A stretch of 64,000 nucleotides of DNA from Bifidobacterium reuteri DSM 23975 (GCF_000741695.1 NZ_JGZK01000005.1:248001-312000), one strand, 5' to 3'; counted from the first letter of the stretch, positions 26,450-36,377 are shown. Translations and numbers: made by a program. Notes: generated by a model from the sequence alone, not told the origin.

Positions 26450-28138
26450 TCACAACCCTGCATCGGCCAGGCTGATATAGCCGGGATCGATGAGCGTGGC
26501 CTTGAGATTGCTGGCGCTGACGGCCAATGGCGGTTCGTTCAGCGTCGGCACCTTCTTGATGCCTCCCACTGTGCTATCGCGCACGGATGACATGTCGCTG
26601 AGCGGTTTGCCGGTGTTCAGTCTCCCGCATACTTCGGCGATGTCGGCGGCGAGGAGCTGCCGGTTTTCGATGCCGGTCATCCATTGCTTGCCTTTGACGA
26701 CATTGGGGATGCTGGAGATATACGAGCCATAGCCGGTGACCAAAGGCCACTGTGAGTCTTTTCCTTTGTCGGTCTCATTGGCCGCATCCGAACCGGTATC
26801 GTTTGCGGAATCGTCGTTTTCGGGGGCTTTGACGGGGTCGGGGACGCTTTCGCGTGCCAGATCCTTTTTGCCTGTGATGTTGCCGATGATACCGGAAATC
26901 GTGATTTGCGGATTGATGTCGGCCGCAGAGCCGGTGTACCCCAGATCATCCAGTTTCGCCACCACTTCGGAAGCTACGTAATCGTTCATCGCGATGATGC
27001 CGTCGATGCGGGTGGTCGTGGAAGTGCTGCCGGAATGCTCCAGTCGCATCGACAGAACCTTGGCAGTGGCGCGGTCCTTGCCGATGTCGTAGGCTACGTT
27101 GAGCCAATCATCCTCGGTGGTGTTTTTTGTCAATGCTCCTGAAGGGCTGATCACTGTGCCTTTCTGGTAATACGCGCCGAGCACCTGCCAGATGCCTTGG
27201 AATGCCTCCTTGGCGAACTGCGAGTCGATGCCGGCGCCCGTATCGCCGTCATCCGATGTGGTATACGGCAGCAAAACCTCGATGCGTTTGGGATTGTCCT
27301 TGCTCGCCTTGTCCAATTCGAGTTTGGCGGCCACGTTCTGAGCCTGCAGATGTCCGATGGTCCGCGCATCGGAGAACGATACGAATGCGTCCGGCTTGTA
27401 TCCTTCAATGCTATTGGCCAGAAGCACCACATGCATGCCCGATTCCTGGGCGAGTTTCAGTGATGAGACCAGACGCTGCACTGCCTGGGCCTGTGTGTCG
27501 TCGTCGTTTTCGGTGCTGTCATCGGAATCGGCTGTGTTGTCGTTGCTCTCGTCGTTCGAGTTGGTGGACGAGGAGGACTGTCCATTCGAGGACCCATCCT
27601 CCGGCTGATCGGATGTGGCGTCGTCGGAATCCGTAGCTCCTTCATCGGCATCGGATTCGGTGCTCAGCTCCTGGCTGACATAATCGCCGTACTGGCGGGT
27701 CGAATCATCGGCGGCCACCACCGGGGCGACCAGTACCGTCGTGTTCTCCGCTGGGATGGCGATGCCAGAATCATCGGTCACTGTTTTCCCGGAGAGCCGG
27801 TTGACCACATAATCCTGAATCGCCCTGCTTTGCTTATCCAGCGTATCGGAAGTGGCATGCGAGATGTTCTCTTTCTTGAACCCGTACTGGACGAGCGCGT
27901 CAGTCAATTCCGGCGTGAGCTTGGCCCATTTGTTCAAGGGGGTCTGCTGATTCAATGTGATGCCGTCTGACGGTGTGAACAGCGCGGCTGCTCCCATGGA
28001 ATCGGAGGTGATGGTGGTCTTCGTGCCACCGTCGGCGTCGTCATCGTGGCTGGCGCTGCATGCAGTCAGGGACAATACCATTGCGCATGCCGCTGTGATG
28101 GCGGTGGCGATAGTGACGGAGCGACGTACGAACCCCAT
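26450..28138 (-). CDS. Sugar ABC transporter-type substrate-binding lipoprotein with acidic insertions
   Basis: 562 residues. The signal peptide ends in VLSLTACSASHD, with a lipobox Cys at ~27. The remaining parts resemble periplasmic binding proteins of the ChvE/xylose type I class: VVLLANSIEGYKPDAFVSFS, KRIEVLLPYTTSDDGD, IDGIIAMNDYVASEVVAKL, and a hinge strand at LVTGYGSYI. Two low-complexity Asp/Ser/Asn/Glu-rich stretches (about residues 155-220 and 415-460) interrupt the fold and lengthen it well beyond ~350 residues. No permease or ATPase gene is adjacent. It could be an orphan sugar receptor or a signalling lipoprotein. Confidence 0.75.
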   Translation of the reverse strand: MGFVRRSVTIATAITAACAMVLSLTACSASHDDDADGGTKTTITSDSMGAAALFTPSDGITLNQQTPLNKWAKLTPELTDALVQYGFKKENISHATSDTLDKQSRAIQDYVVNRLSGKTVTDDSGIAIPAENTTVLVAPVVAADDSTRQYGDYVSQELSTESDADEGATDSDDATSDQPEDGSSNGQSSSSTNSNDESNDNTADSDDSTENDDDTQAQAVQRLVSSLKLAQESGMHVVLLANSIEGYKPDAFVSFSDARTIGHLQAQNVAAKLELDKASKDNPKRIEVLLPYTTSDDGDTGAGIDSQFAKEAFQGIWQVLGAYYQKGTVISPSGALTKNTTEDDWLNVAYDIGKDRATAKVLSMRLEHSGSTSTTTRIDGIIAMNDYVASEVVAKLDDLGYTGSAADINPQITISGIIGNITGKKDLARESVPDPVKAPENDDSANDTGSDAANETDKGKDSQWPLVTGYGSYISSIPNVVKGKQWMTGIENRQLLAADIAEVCGRLNTGKPLSDMSSVRDSTVGGIKKVPTLNEPPLAVSASNLKATLIDPGYISLADAGL

Positions 28139-28208
28139 AAACGAACAATCCTCCCCAGCAGAGTCTGCGATTCATGAACACTCTGGTCCGATTGTAGTGG
28201 ACGGGATA

Positions 28209-28259
28209 TGAAATATCCCGGATACGTGCGAAAGAACCGTGCGTATCCGGGATATTTCA
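28209..28259 (-). terminator. Perfect 18-bp hairpin downstream of icd
   Basis: TGAAATATCCCGGATACG (28209-28226) and its exact complement at 28242-28259 with a 15-base loop, between icd and the lipoprotein gene (both minus strand). No T-run follows on the minus strand, so it may act as a terminator or an RNA-stabilising stem. Confidence 0.6.
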
Positions 28260-28280
28260 GGGTATGGGAGACCGGGATGG

Positions 28281-29498
28281 TCAGGCGAGGGCTTTCTGAA
28301 GATTCTCATCAAGCGCGTTCATGAAGCCCTCGGTGTCGAGCCACGGCTCGTCCGGGCCGATGAGCATGGCGAGGTCCTTGGTCATCTGGCCGCCTTCGAC
28401 GGTGTCGACGATGACCTTCTCCAGCGTTTCGGCGAAGTGACGGACTTCGGGGGTGCCGTCCAAATCGGCGCGGTGCTTGAGGCCGCCCGTCCAGGCGAAA
28501 ATCGAGGCGATCGGATTGGTGGAGGTCTTCTCGCCCTTGAGCCAGCGACGGTAATGGCGGGTGACGGTGCCATGTGCGGCCTCGGCCTCGACGGTCTGCC
28601 CGTCCGGGGTCATGAGTACGGACGTCATGAGACCCAGCGATCCGAAGCCTTGGGCCACGGAATCGGACTGCACATCGCCGTCATAGTTCTTGCAGGCCCA
28701 GATGTAGCCGCCATGCCATTTCAGGGAACTGGCCACCATATCGTCGATGAGACGGTGTTCGTAGGTCAGGCCGGCCTCGGCATACTTATCCTTGTACTCG
28801 GTCTCGAACACTTCTGCGAAGATGTCCTTGAACTGTCCGTCGTACGCCTTGAGAATCGTGTTCTTGGTGGACAGATACACCGGGTAATGACGCATCAGGC
28901 CGTAGTTGAAGCAGGCACGTGCGAAACCGCGGATCGAATCGTTGACGTTGTACTGCACCTGGGCCACGCCGCCGTCGGGCCCGTAGTTATAGACCACGTG
29001 CTGAATCGGCTCGGATCCGTCGTCCGGAGTGAAGGTGACGGTCAGCTGGCCAGCGCCCGGCACCTTGAAGTCGGTGGCCTTGTACTGGTCGCCGAAGGCG
29101 TGACGGGCCACGACGATCGGCTTGGTCCAGCCGGGCACCAGACGCGGCACGTTGCTCATCACGATCGGTTCGCGGAAGATGGTGCCTCCGAGGATGTTGC
29201 GGATGGTGCCGTTGGGCGACTTCCACATCTTCTTGAGGCCGAATTCCTTGACTCGGGCCTCATCGGGGGTGATGGTGGCGCACTTGACGCCGACATGGTG
29301 CTTCTGGATGGCGTGGGCGGCGTCGATGGTGACCTGATCGTCGGTCTCGTCGCGGTGTTGGATGCCCAGATCGTAGTACTCGAGGTTCACATCGAGGTAC
29401 GGCAGAATGAGCCTGTCCTTGATGTCCTTCCAGATCACGCGGGTCATTTCGTCGCCGTCAAGTTCAACGACGGTGCCTTCGACCTTGATTTTGGCCAT
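28281..29498 (-). CDS. icd: NADP-dependent isocitrate dehydrogenase
   Basis: 405 residues, the homodimeric eukaryotic-like subfamily. The N-terminal [19 protein letters not shown], then [19 protein letters not shown] (substrate-binding Ser/Asn/Arg) and the C-terminal [23 protein letters not shown] (NADP-binding) are diagnostic. It oxidises isocitrate to 2-oxoglutarate and CO2, giving NADPH and the carbon skeleton for glutamate. Single gene, divergent from guaB3. Codon use is strongly biased. Confidence 0.96.
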   Translation of the reverse strand: MAKIKVEGTVVELDGDEMTRVIWKDIKDRLILPYLDVNLEYYDLGIQHRDETDDQVTIDAAHAIQKHHVGVKCATITPDEARVKEFGLKKMWKSPNGTIRNILGGTIFREPIVMSNVPRLVPGWTKPIVVARHAFGDQYKATDFKVPGAGQLTVTFTPDDGSEPIQHVVYNYGPDGGVAQVQYNVNDSIRGFARACFNYGLMRHYPVYLSTKNTILKAYDGQFKDIFAEVFETEYKDKYAEAGLTYEHRLIDDMVASSLKWHGGYIWACKNYDGDVQSDSVAQGFGSLGLMTSVLMTPDGQTVEAEAAHGTVTRHYRRWLKGEKTSTNPIASIFAWTGGLKHRADLDGTPEVRHFAETLEKVIVDTVEGGQMTKDLAMLIGPDEPWLDTEGFMNALDENLQKALA

Positions 29499-29626
29499 GC
29501 TTCCTCCTGATAGATGCTTTCGCGGAATGGTTCAGTCTTATCGCATGTTTGTAACGAGTCGGTTCGGGATTCGAGAATATGGACACCTTAGCGGGGGCGT
29601 CCGTCCCCGGCAATAGTGTGGAGACC

Positions 29627-30751
29627 ATGTCTCAGGAAATTGAAATCGGTTTGGGCAAAAAAGGCCATCTAGGCTACGCGCTTGACGACGTGGCCATCGT
29701 CCCCTCACGGCGTACGCGCGACCCTGAGGATGTATCCACCTCCTGGCAGATCGATGCCTATGAGTTCGACGTCCCGGTCATCGGCGCGCCGATGGACTCG
29801 GTCACCAGCCCGGCCACCGCCATCGCGATGGGCAAGATGGGTGCCCTTGGTGTGCTCGACCTGGAAGGCTTGTGGACCCGCTATGAGGATCCGGAGCCGC
29901 TGCTGGACGAGATTTCACAGCTTCCGGCCAACCAGGCCACGGCACGTATCCAGCAGATCTATGCTGAGCCGGTCAAGCCCGAGCTCATCACTCAGCGTCT
30001 TCGTGAGATCCGCGCGGCCGGCGTCACGGTGGCGGGCGCGTTGTCCCCGCAGCGCACGCAGCAGTTCTACTCCACAGTGGTGGATGCGGGCGTCGACCTG
30101 TTCGTGATTCGCGGAACGGTGGTGTCTGCCGAGCACGTTTCCTCGTCACATGAGCCGTTGAACCTGAAGAAGTTCATCTACGATCTCGATGTGCCGGTGA
30201 TTGTCGGCGGTGCTTCCAATTACACCGCTGCTCTGCATCTGATGCGCACCGGTGCCGCAGGCGTGCTGGTCGGCTTCGGCGGCGGTGCGGTCGCCGCCAC
30301 CCGCCAGACCTTGGGCGTCCAGGCGCCTATGGCCACGGCCATCGCCGATGTGGCCGAGGCCCGCCGCGATTACATGGATGAGTCGGGCGGCCGTTACGTG
30401 CAGGTGATTGCCGATGGCGGCATGGGGGATTCCGGCAGCTTCGTGAAAGCCCTGGCCTTGGGCGCCGATGCGGTGATGCTCGGGGCGCCTCTGGCGCGTG
30501 CGACCGAAGCGCCGGGCAAGGGCACGCACTGGGGTGCGGAAGCCCGTCATCAGACGTTGCCCCGTGGATACCGCACCACGGTGGGTACAGTGGCGCCACT
30601 GGAACAGATTCTGTTCGGCCCGAGCCATCAGGCGGACGGCAAGACCAATTTCATCGGCGCTCTGAAGCGAGCCATGGCATCCACCGGCTACGTGGACGTC
30701 AAGAATTTCCAGCGCTGCGGCATGATGGTCACGCCGTATTCCGCTCGCTGA
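29627..30751 (+). CDS. guaB3: GuaB3 family IMP dehydrogenase-related protein
   Basis: 374 residues. The TIM-barrel IMPDH fold is clear: YALDDVAIVPSRRTRDPEDV, FDVPVIGAPMDSVTSPATAI, GALGVLDLEG and VIADGGMGDSG. The CBS pair of canonical GuaB is absent, and the loop that should hold the catalytic Cys reads VGFGGGAVAATRQTLGV, so no Cys is present. This matches the actinobacterial GuaB3-type paralogue whose activity is uncertain. ATG 29627 has GGAG just upstream. A bidirectional terminator follows. Confidence 0.9.
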   Translation: MSQEIEIGLGKKGHLGYALDDVAIVPSRRTRDPEDVSTSWQIDAYEFDVPVIGAPMDSVTSPATAIAMGKMGALGVLDLEGLWTRYEDPEPLLDEISQLPANQATARIQQIYAEPVKPELITQRLREIRAAGVTVAGALSPQRTQQFYSTVVDAGVDLFVIRGTVVSAEHVSSSHEPLNLKKFIYDLDVPVIVGGASNYTAALHLMRTGAAGVLVGFGGGAVAATRQTLGVQAPMATAIADVAEARRDYMDESGGRYVQVIADGGMGDSGSFVKALALGADAVMLGAPLARATEAPGKGTHWGAEARHQTLPRGYRTTVGTVAPLEQILFGPSHQADGKTNFIGALKRAMASTGYVDVKNFQRCGMMVTPYSAR

Positions 30752-30811
30752 TCATCGGTTTCGCCGAGGCGCCGCGCAGAGTACAGGACCGTCGGCGCAA
30801 TCGCCGGTTTT

Positions 30812-30864
30812 CGCCCTTGAAAATCGACAAACCATGTTGATTTGTCGATTTTCAAGGGCGTTTT
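30812..30864. terminator. Bidirectional terminator after guaB3
   Basis: 20-bp perfect stem, CGCCCTTGAAAATCGACAAA paired with its complement at 30841-30860, 9-base loop. TTTT follows on the plus strand and AAAA-equivalent T's precede on the other, so it can work in both directions. Confidence 0.9.
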
Positions 30865-30973
30865 CTTTGCAATCAGCGAAGTAGTTTGACATGTACGACG
30901 CAAAGTGGTGATGTGGTGTCCAGATTCAACCAATGACGGTTGGGTCGCAATAGGGAATCACAGGTGATCTGCC

Positions 30974-31459
30974 ATGGAATACAATGGCTTTTTCTATCAT
31001 CAACGCACGCCTCTGCCAAGCTATGACGGTTTCATCACCGTCGAGCTTTCCGAAAGGCCGGTTCGCTACCATATACAGCCGTTGTTCGCATGTGGCATGA
31101 GCGGCCAGGAATGCCACACCATGGCGCTTGCCGCATGCCGGATCGCATGCAATTGCGCTGATGCCATCCGGGGAAAACTGAGCGTTGCCCGACTGCAACG
31201 TGCGTTGACCGCGCCTTGTCTGGAACGATTGCAGACCATGCAGTACCTGCTCGATATCCATATGGCCACCCATCCTGAGATCAAAGCGAAATTCTGCTAT
31301 CTGCCCACAGTCCCCAATCTGATCAACGGCATGATCATCAGCGACACCATCATGGAGCTTGCCGTTCTCATGACCATCGGGCAGGAAAACCTGCGCGTGA
31401 ACCTCAAATTCAAGTACATAGGCTCACGCTGGATGTGCGTGTTCGCCGATCTCGGATAG
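30974..31459 (+). CDS. Rv3235-family protein (DUF6459-like)
   Basis: 161 residues. RPVRYHIQPLFACG near residue 30, a central helical block (ALAACRIACNCADAIRGKLS, LQRALTAPCLERLQTMQYLL) and a C-terminal GSRWMCVFADLG resemble the small Rv3235-type proteins of actinobacteria, in which the final block ends in a W/C-rich strand. Function unknown. It is unusually Cys- and Met-rich and less codon-biased than the neighbours. It stands alone, preceded by the guaB3 terminator and a possible TTGACA at 30888. Confidence 0.6.
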   Translation: MEYNGFFYHQRTPLPSYDGFITVELSERPVRYHIQPLFACGMSGQECHTMALAACRIACNCADAIRGKLSVARLQRALTAPCLERLQTMQYLLDIHMATHPEIKAKFCYLPTVPNLINGMIISDTIMELAVLMTIGQENLRVNLKFKYIGSRWMCVFADLG

Positions 31460-31581
31460 CGGCACGGGGATCCGCCTTGTGCCCCTGCATGCCGCACTGA
31501 CAATCTCCGACATGTTGTCCGTGCTCCAGACGGCCGATGCCTGTGGCGTAGTCATAGGACGTTTCGCCTATAGTGGAGCGT

Positions 31582-33672
31582 ATGCGTGAACATGTTGAAC
31601 AACCCAGATACGTCACCACGGATGAAGACACGGTTTTCTCGCTGCTGTCGAAGCGCGCCGCCCGCACGCCGGACGACACCATCGCCGAGTGGCAGGATGA
31701 TGATTCACATCAATGGCACGGCGTCACCGCCTCCCAGATGCTGTCTCGCGTGCGCGAAGTGGCCAAGGGGCTGCTGGGTCTTGGCGTCAAGGCCGGCAGC
31801 ATGGTGTTGATCTACTCGCCAACGTGCTACGAGTGGGGCGTCACCGATTTTGCGTGCGCGGCGATCGGCGCGGTCGTGGTGCCTGTGTATGAGACGGATT
31901 CCGCCAAGCAGACCGCCGGCATCATCGAGGAGGTCGACCCGGCGATCGCATTTGCAGGGGACTTCCAACGTGCGCAGACGCTCGAGCAGATCCGAGCCGG
32001 TCATCCAGGCCTGAAATACGTGTTCAACTATCAGGCCGATGGGCTGGACGCCGTGGCGGACTTCGGCCGTGGCATCAGCGACGAGACGCTGGACGCCGCC
32101 ATCTCCCGCATCACCGCCGACGATCTGCTCACCGTGGTCTACACCTCCGGGTCCACCGGCAAGCCCAAAGGGGCCATGCTCTCCAACCGCAACTACACCC
32201 ATATCGTGCTCAACGGCTACGAGATCCTGCGGGGGATGCTGTACGACGACAACCGTCTTCTGCTGTTCCTGCCCCTTGCCCATTGCTTCGCCCGGTACAT
32301 CCAGTATGTGTGCATCGGCGGGTGCGGCGTCGTGGGATACCTCCCCAACGCCAAACATCTTCTCGCCGACATCCGCAGCTTCAAACCCACCTATCTGCTC
32401 GGTGTCCCACGTGTGTTCGAGAAGGTGTACAACGCCGCCTCACAGAAGGCCGGCGCCGGAATCCAGGGATATATATTCGCCCGGTCGGTGAAGCATTTCG
32501 TCAAATGGAGCAAGGATGGGCAGTCCGGACATGGTCATTCCGTGTTCGACCGCATCAGCCACTCCTTCTTCATGGCCACGGTCGGCAAGTCGATTCGTTC
32601 CGCGCTTGGACCGAACCTCCGCTGGCTCGCATGCGGAGGCGCACCGCTCAACGTCGATCTCGCCCACTTCTTCAACGGCATGGACGACATCACGTTCATC
32701 CAGGGATACGGCATGACCGAAACAGCGGCTCCGATGCTGGTCAATTGGGAGGACGACAACGAGGTCGGGTCCGTGGGCAAGCCCGGTCCCGGCATGGGCG
32801 TGCGTCTGGGCGAGGACGATGAGATCGAACTCACCGGGCCCAATGTGTTCCTTGGCTATTACAAGCAGCCTGAGCTGACCGCCCAGACCATGACCGCAGA
32901 CGGATGGATCAAGACGGGTGACCTTGGTCGCATCGACGACAGGGGCTTCACCTTCATCACCGGACGCAAGAAGGACATCATCATCACCGCTGGCGGCAAG
33001 AACATCAGCCCGGCGCCGATGGAGGACATCATCGACACGTGCCCGATCGTGTCGCATGCCGTGGTGGTGGGCGATGGCAAGCCCTTCGTTTCTGCGCTGA
33101 TCGAACTCGACCCCGACATGCTGCATTCGTGGCTGTCGGGCCAGGGGCTTGACGCGCACATGACCCTCGATGAGGCCAGGGACAACGATGCGGTGCGCGC
33201 GTTCATCCAGCAGTACGTCGATCAGGCAAATGCCAATGTCTCCCGGGCCGAATCCGTACGAAAGTTCGTGATTCTCAATGAGGTCTTCAGCCAGGAGCGA
33301 GGAACACTGACGCCGAGCATGAAGGTGGTGCGCCCCAAGGTGCTCAAGCGGTACGATTCCGTCATCGAAGATGAGCTGTATGCCCCCAAGCCGTCCAACA
33401 AGCCGCTGCCGGCCACCGTCAAGATCATCGACAGCACTTCGGAGACCGTGAAGAAAGCCTCCGAACAGGTCAGGCAGGCTTCGGAGCAGGTCAAGCAGGC
33501 CTCCGAACAGGTCAAATCCAGTGTGTCCGATTCGCTTGCTAGCGTGCAGGAGAAAATCAAGAAGACCAAGGCCGAATCCGAGCAAGCCGAGCAATCCGAG
33601 CAAGAGTCGGACGATGCCGGGAGCATGGTCGGCCAACCACAGGCTGACGCCAACGAGAAGAACGAGGAGTGA
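31582..33672 (+). CDS. fadD: Long-chain fatty acid-CoA ligase (AMP-binding) with a coiled-coil tail
   Basis: 696 residues. The adenylate-forming motif [16 protein letters not shown], the LPLAHCFAR block, [13 protein letters not shown] and [20 protein letters not shown] (A8-type motif, followed by [17 protein letters not shown]) place it among long-chain acyl-CoA synthetases. It activates fatty acids with ATP and CoA. After ~620 residues the enzyme gives way to a low-complexity tail in which heptads of the type ASEQVKQ repeat, then Glu/Gln/Ser-rich sequence. ATG 31582 is chosen (GGAG at 31574-31577); GTG 31573 is an alternative. Followed within 8 bases by def. Confidence 0.9.
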   Translation: MREHVEQPRYVTTDEDTVFSLLSKRAARTPDDTIAEWQDDDSHQWHGVTASQMLSRVREVAKGLLGLGVKAGSMVLIYSPTCYEWGVTDFACAAIGAVVVPVYETDSAKQTAGIIEEVDPAIAFAGDFQRAQTLEQIRAGHPGLKYVFNYQADGLDAVADFGRGISDETLDAAISRITADDLLTVVYTSGSTGKPKGAMLSNRNYTHIVLNGYEILRGMLYDDNRLLLFLPLAHCFARYIQYVCIGGCGVVGYLPNAKHLLADIRSFKPTYLLGVPRVFEKVYNAASQKAGAGIQGYIFARSVKHFVKWSKDGQSGHGHSVFDRISHSFFMATVGKSIRSALGPNLRWLACGGAPLNVDLAHFFNGMDDITFIQGYGMTETAAPMLVNWEDDNEVGSVGKPGPGMGVRLGEDDEIELTGPNVFLGYYKQPELTAQTMTADGWIKTGDLGRIDDRGFTFITGRKKDIIITAGGKNISPAPMEDIIDTCPIVSHAVVVGDGKPFVSALIELDPDMLHSWLSGQGLDAHMTLDEARDNDAVRAFIQQYVDQANANVSRAESVRKFVILNEVFSQERGTLTPSMKVVRPKVLKRYDSVIEDELYAPKPSNKPLPATVKIIDSTSETVKKASEQVRQASEQVKQASEQVKSSVSDSLASVQEKIKKTKAESEQAEQSEQESDDAGSMVGQPQADANEKNEE
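33436..33519 (+). repeat. 21-bp tandem repeats inside the acyl-CoA ligase gene
   Basis: Four 21-base units starting at 33436, 33457, 33478 and 33499. The last three encode [14 protein letters not shown] and ASEQVKS; the first is a diverged TSETVKK. The copies differ mainly at third positions. Confidence 0.85.
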
Positions 33673-33679
33673 CATCACA

Positions 33680-34165
33680 GTGGCCATTCGTGAGATTCGA
33701 GTCGTGCCCGATCCGGTACTGCGCACCCCATGCGACGAGATCAGGGAAATCACCCCTGCCGTGCGCAGGTTGGTGCAGGATCTGCTCGATACGGTGAACG
33801 ATCCGGGCCGTGCCGGTCTGTCCGCCAACCAGATCGGTGTGAGTCTCAGGGCGTTCTCCTATAACATCGACGGACATGTCGGGTACATCCTCAACCCGGT
33901 ACTGGAGGAGACCTCCGGCGAGCAGTATGGCGACGAGGGATGCCTGTCGGTGCCGGGCCTGTGGTACAAGACGCGAAGGGCCGATCACGCCCGCGTGCGG
34001 GGCATCGACCTGGACGGCAAGGAAGTGGTGTTGGAGGGTGCAGGCCTCATGGGCCGCATGCTTCAGCATGAATGCGATCATCTCGACGGCCATGTCTATC
34101 TTGACCGTCTCGAAAAGGACGAGCGTCGCGAAGCCATGAGGTACATGCGCACGCATCAGCGATAA
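33680..34165 (+). CDS. def: Peptide deformylase
   Basis: 161 residues from GTG 33680. Motifs are GLSANQIGV (motif 1, usually GxGLAAxQ), DEGCLSVPG (motif 2, metal-binding Cys) and QHECDHLDG (motif 3, HExxH). It removes the formyl group from nascent proteins using Fe2+. GAGGAG lies 10 bases upstream, within the end of the acyl-CoA ligase gene, so the two are probably co-transcribed. A strong intrinsic terminator follows. Confidence 0.94.
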   Translation: MAIREIRVVPDPVLRTPCDEIREITPAVRRLVQDLLDTVNDPGRAGLSANQIGVSLRAFSYNIDGHVGYILNPVLEETSGEQYGDEGCLSVPGLWYKTRRADHARVRGIDLDGKEVVLEGAGLMGRMLQHECDHLDGHVYLDRLEKDERREAMRYMRTHQR

Positions 34166-34202
34166 GCAGATATTCTGTCGCTTCCGCGGAGAATCAGTGG
34201 AC

Positions 34203-34238
34203 GCGGCCGCTCCGATGGCTGTTGGGGCGGCCGCTTTT
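34203..34238 (+). terminator. def terminator
   Basis: 11-bp stem GCGGCCGCTCC / GGGGCGGCCGC with one wobble pair and a 10-base loop, followed by TTTT. The arms hold the 8-base palindrome GCGGCCGC twice. Confidence 0.88.
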
Positions 34239-34454
34239 CCATATCTGGTGATACCCTTAAATTTTGTGTGCCACTCGGCAAAGAGCGCAGTCGCAGGTGC
34301 TCGGAGCCACCCATTATCGTCGACCGGCACACCACAAATACGCGTCATGCTCGCGACGGCCTGTGTCGGTCGGTGGCGACTCGAGCGATCGGGGAAGCCG
34401 CTGCACGCAGGTGCGCATGACCAGGCAAGAACCGACAAGAAAGGTAGTATTACC

Positions 34455-35288
34455 ATGGCTCAGATCACTATGAGCGAGATGCTGAAGGCAGGTCTGCACT
34501 TCGGCCACCAGACCCGTCGTTGGAACCCGAAGATGAAGCAGTTCATCCTCACCCAGCGTAACGGCATCCACATCATCAACCTGTTCAAGTCGCTCGACAT
34601 GATCGACAAGGCCTACGACTTCATCAAGACCACCGTCGCCCACAACGGCACCGTGCTCTTCGTCGGCACCAAGAAGCAGGCTCAGGAGGCCATCGCTGCA
34701 CAGGCCACCCGCGTGAACATGCCTTACGTTTCCGAGCGCTGGCTCGGCGGCATGCTGACCAACTTCCAGACCGTTTCCAAGCGCGTGTACCGTCTCAAGG
34801 AACTTGAGGAGATGGACTTCAACGACGTGCACGGCTCCGGCCTGACCAAGAAGGAGCTCCTCCTGCTCGAGCGCGAGAAGGACAAGCTGGAGAAGCAGCT
34901 CGGCGGCATCCGCAACATGAACCGTACGCCTTCCGCCATGTTCGTCGTTGACGTCACCAAGGAAGCCCTGGCTGTCGAAGAAGCTCACAAGCTCGGCATC
35001 CCGGTCGTCGCCATCGTTGACACCAACGCCGATCCCGACATCGTCGAATACCCGATTCCGGCCAACGATGACGCCATCCGCGGCATCGAACTGCTGACCA
35101 GCCTGATGGCCGACGCCGTTGCGGAAGGTCTGCTGGAGCGTTCCGGCCAGGCCAACAAGACCGCCGACGACGCTCAGCCAATGGCCGCTTGGGAGAAGGA
35201 ACTTCTGACCAACGAAGCCCCCGCCGAGGCCGCCGCTGAAGCAGCTCCGGCCGCCGAAGGCGAAACCGAGGCCCCGAAGGCCGAGTGA
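34455..35288 (+). CDS. rpsB: 30S ribosomal protein S2
   Basis: 277 residues. [44 protein letters not shown] and [12 protein letters not shown] are the uS2 signatures. The C-terminal tail is Ala/Glu-rich ([20 protein letters not shown]), a typical actinobacterial extension. The start is ATG 34455 with AAAGG 12 bases upstream; the 290-base gap before it is a possible S2-type mRNA leader. Followed by an attenuator-like hairpin and tsf. Codon bias is extreme. Confidence 0.97.
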   Translation: MAQITMSEMLKAGLHFGHQTRRWNPKMKQFILTQRNGIHIINLFKSLDMIDKAYDFIKTTVAHNGTVLFVGTKKQAQEAIAAQATRVNMPYVSERWLGGMLTNFQTVSKRVYRLKELEEMDFNDVHGSGLTKKELLLLEREKDKLEKQLGGIRNMNRTPSAMFVVDVTKEALAVEEAHKLGIPVVAIVDTNADPDIVEYPIPANDDAIRGIELLTSLMADAVAEGLLERSGQANKTADDAQPMAAWEKELLTNEAPAEAAAEAAPAAEGETEAPKAE

Positions 35289-35296
35289 TGCTCTAG

Positions 35297-35334
35297 GATG
35301 GGAAGTGCCTGAACAAGCGCTTCCCATCTGTTTT
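35297..35334 (+). terminator. Attenuator/terminator between rpsB and tsf
   Basis: 12-bp stem GATGGGAAGTGC / GCGCTTCCCATC with one wobble pair and an 8-base loop, followed by TGTTTT. It would lower tsf expression relative to rpsB, as in other bacteria. Confidence 0.8.
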
Positions 35335-35367
35335 GGGTAAGCAAAATCTTCTTAAAGGAGAACATCA

Positions 35368-36219
35368 ATGGCAGCAATTACCGCCGCACTGATCAAGCAG
35401 GTTCGTGAGGACACCGGCGCCGGCATGCTCGACGTCAAGAAGGCTCTCACCGAGGCCGAAGGCGACGTGGCACGCGCCAAGGAAATCATCCGCGCCAAGG
35501 GCATCGCCGCAGCCGGCAAGCGTGAAGGCCGCAAGGCCCAGGAGGGCACCATCGCCTCCAAGGTCGTCGAGATCGAAGGCAACGAGACTGGTTACGCCGT
35601 CGAGCTGAACTCCGAGACCGACTTCGTGGCCAAGACCCCGAAGTTCGTCGAGTTCGCCGATGAGGTGCTCGGCTACGCTGTGGCTGCCGGTGCCGGCTCC
35701 GTCGAAGAGCTGGAAGCCGCCAAGGCCGGCGACTCCACCGTCAAGGTCGCAGTCGAGGAGGCCGCAGCCCTGTTCGGTGAGCACGTCAAGATTGGTCAGT
35801 TCGCCAAGATCTCCGGCGAGCACGTCGAAATCTACGCTCACAAGAAGTCCGCCGAGATGCCGCCGAGCATCGTCGCCATGATCGCGACCGACAAGGCCGG
35901 TGCCGCCGTGGCCCACGAAGCCGCTCTGCAGATCTCCGCCATGGGCGCCAAGTGGCTCACCCGCGAGGATGTTCCGGCCGATGTGGTCGAGTCCGAGCGT
36001 CGCGTGGCCACCGAGAAGTCCCAGGCCGAAGGCAAGCCGGAGAAGATCATCCCCAAGATCGTCGAGGGCCGCCTCAACGCCTTCTACAAGGAAGTCGTGC
36101 TGCTCGAGCAGCCGTTCGTCAAGGATCCGTCCAAGACCGTCGGCAAGCTGTTCGAGGAAGTGGGCGGCAAGGCCACTGCCTTCGCCCGCATCGAGGTCGG
36201 CAAGGGCGAGGAAGAGTGA
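35368..36219 (+). CDS. tsf: Elongation factor Ts
   Basis: 283 residues. AALIKQVREDTGAGMLDVKKAL (EF-Tu-interacting N-terminus), ELNSETDFVAK and a C-terminal coiled region (PEKIIPKIVEGRLNAFYKEV) identify EF-Ts. It exchanges GDP on EF-Tu. AAAGGAGA precedes the ATG. It shares rpsB's strong codon bias. Confidence 0.97.
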   Translation: MAAITAALIKQVREDTGAGMLDVKKALTEAEGDVARAKEIIRAKGIAAAGKREGRKAQEGTIASKVVEIEGNETGYAVELNSETDFVAKTPKFVEFADEVLGYAVAAGAGSVEELEAAKAGDSTVKVAVEEAAALFGEHVKIGQFAKISGEHVEIYAHKKSAEMPPSIVAMIATDKAGAAVAHEAALQISAMGAKWLTREDVPADVVESERRVATEKSQAEGKPEKIIPKIVEGRLNAFYKEVVLLEQPFVKDPSKTVGKLFEEVGGKATAFARIEVGKGEEE

Positions 36220-36276
36220 ACATCAGGTTCACTGTCGCCTAGTATCCTGCGTCATTAATTCGTTGTTTATACTTCT

Positions 36277-36327
36277 GGCTCCCCTTGTCAGGGGAGCTGG
36301 CCCGCGAAGCGGGACTGAGGGGTAGTG
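36277..36327 (+). repeat. Palindromic intergenic element, copy 1
   Basis: GGCTCCCCTTGTCAGGGGAG followed by CTGGC, then CCCGCGAAGCGGG and ACTGAGGGG. Two small hairpins in series and a final G-rich run. Same layout as the element at 53755-53803. It lies inside a larger set of inverted repeats (CTAGTAT at 36239, ATACTAG at 36355; TTAATTC / GAATTAA). Confidence 0.75.
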
Positions 36328-36377
36328 AATTAATCAACGAGCTGACGGAGCTGCATACTAGTTTGACGCATTGATTG

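Noticed and set aside
28239..29510. 423-residue open frame antisense to icd
   Set aside because: High-GC shadow; icd on the other strand has every conserved motif.
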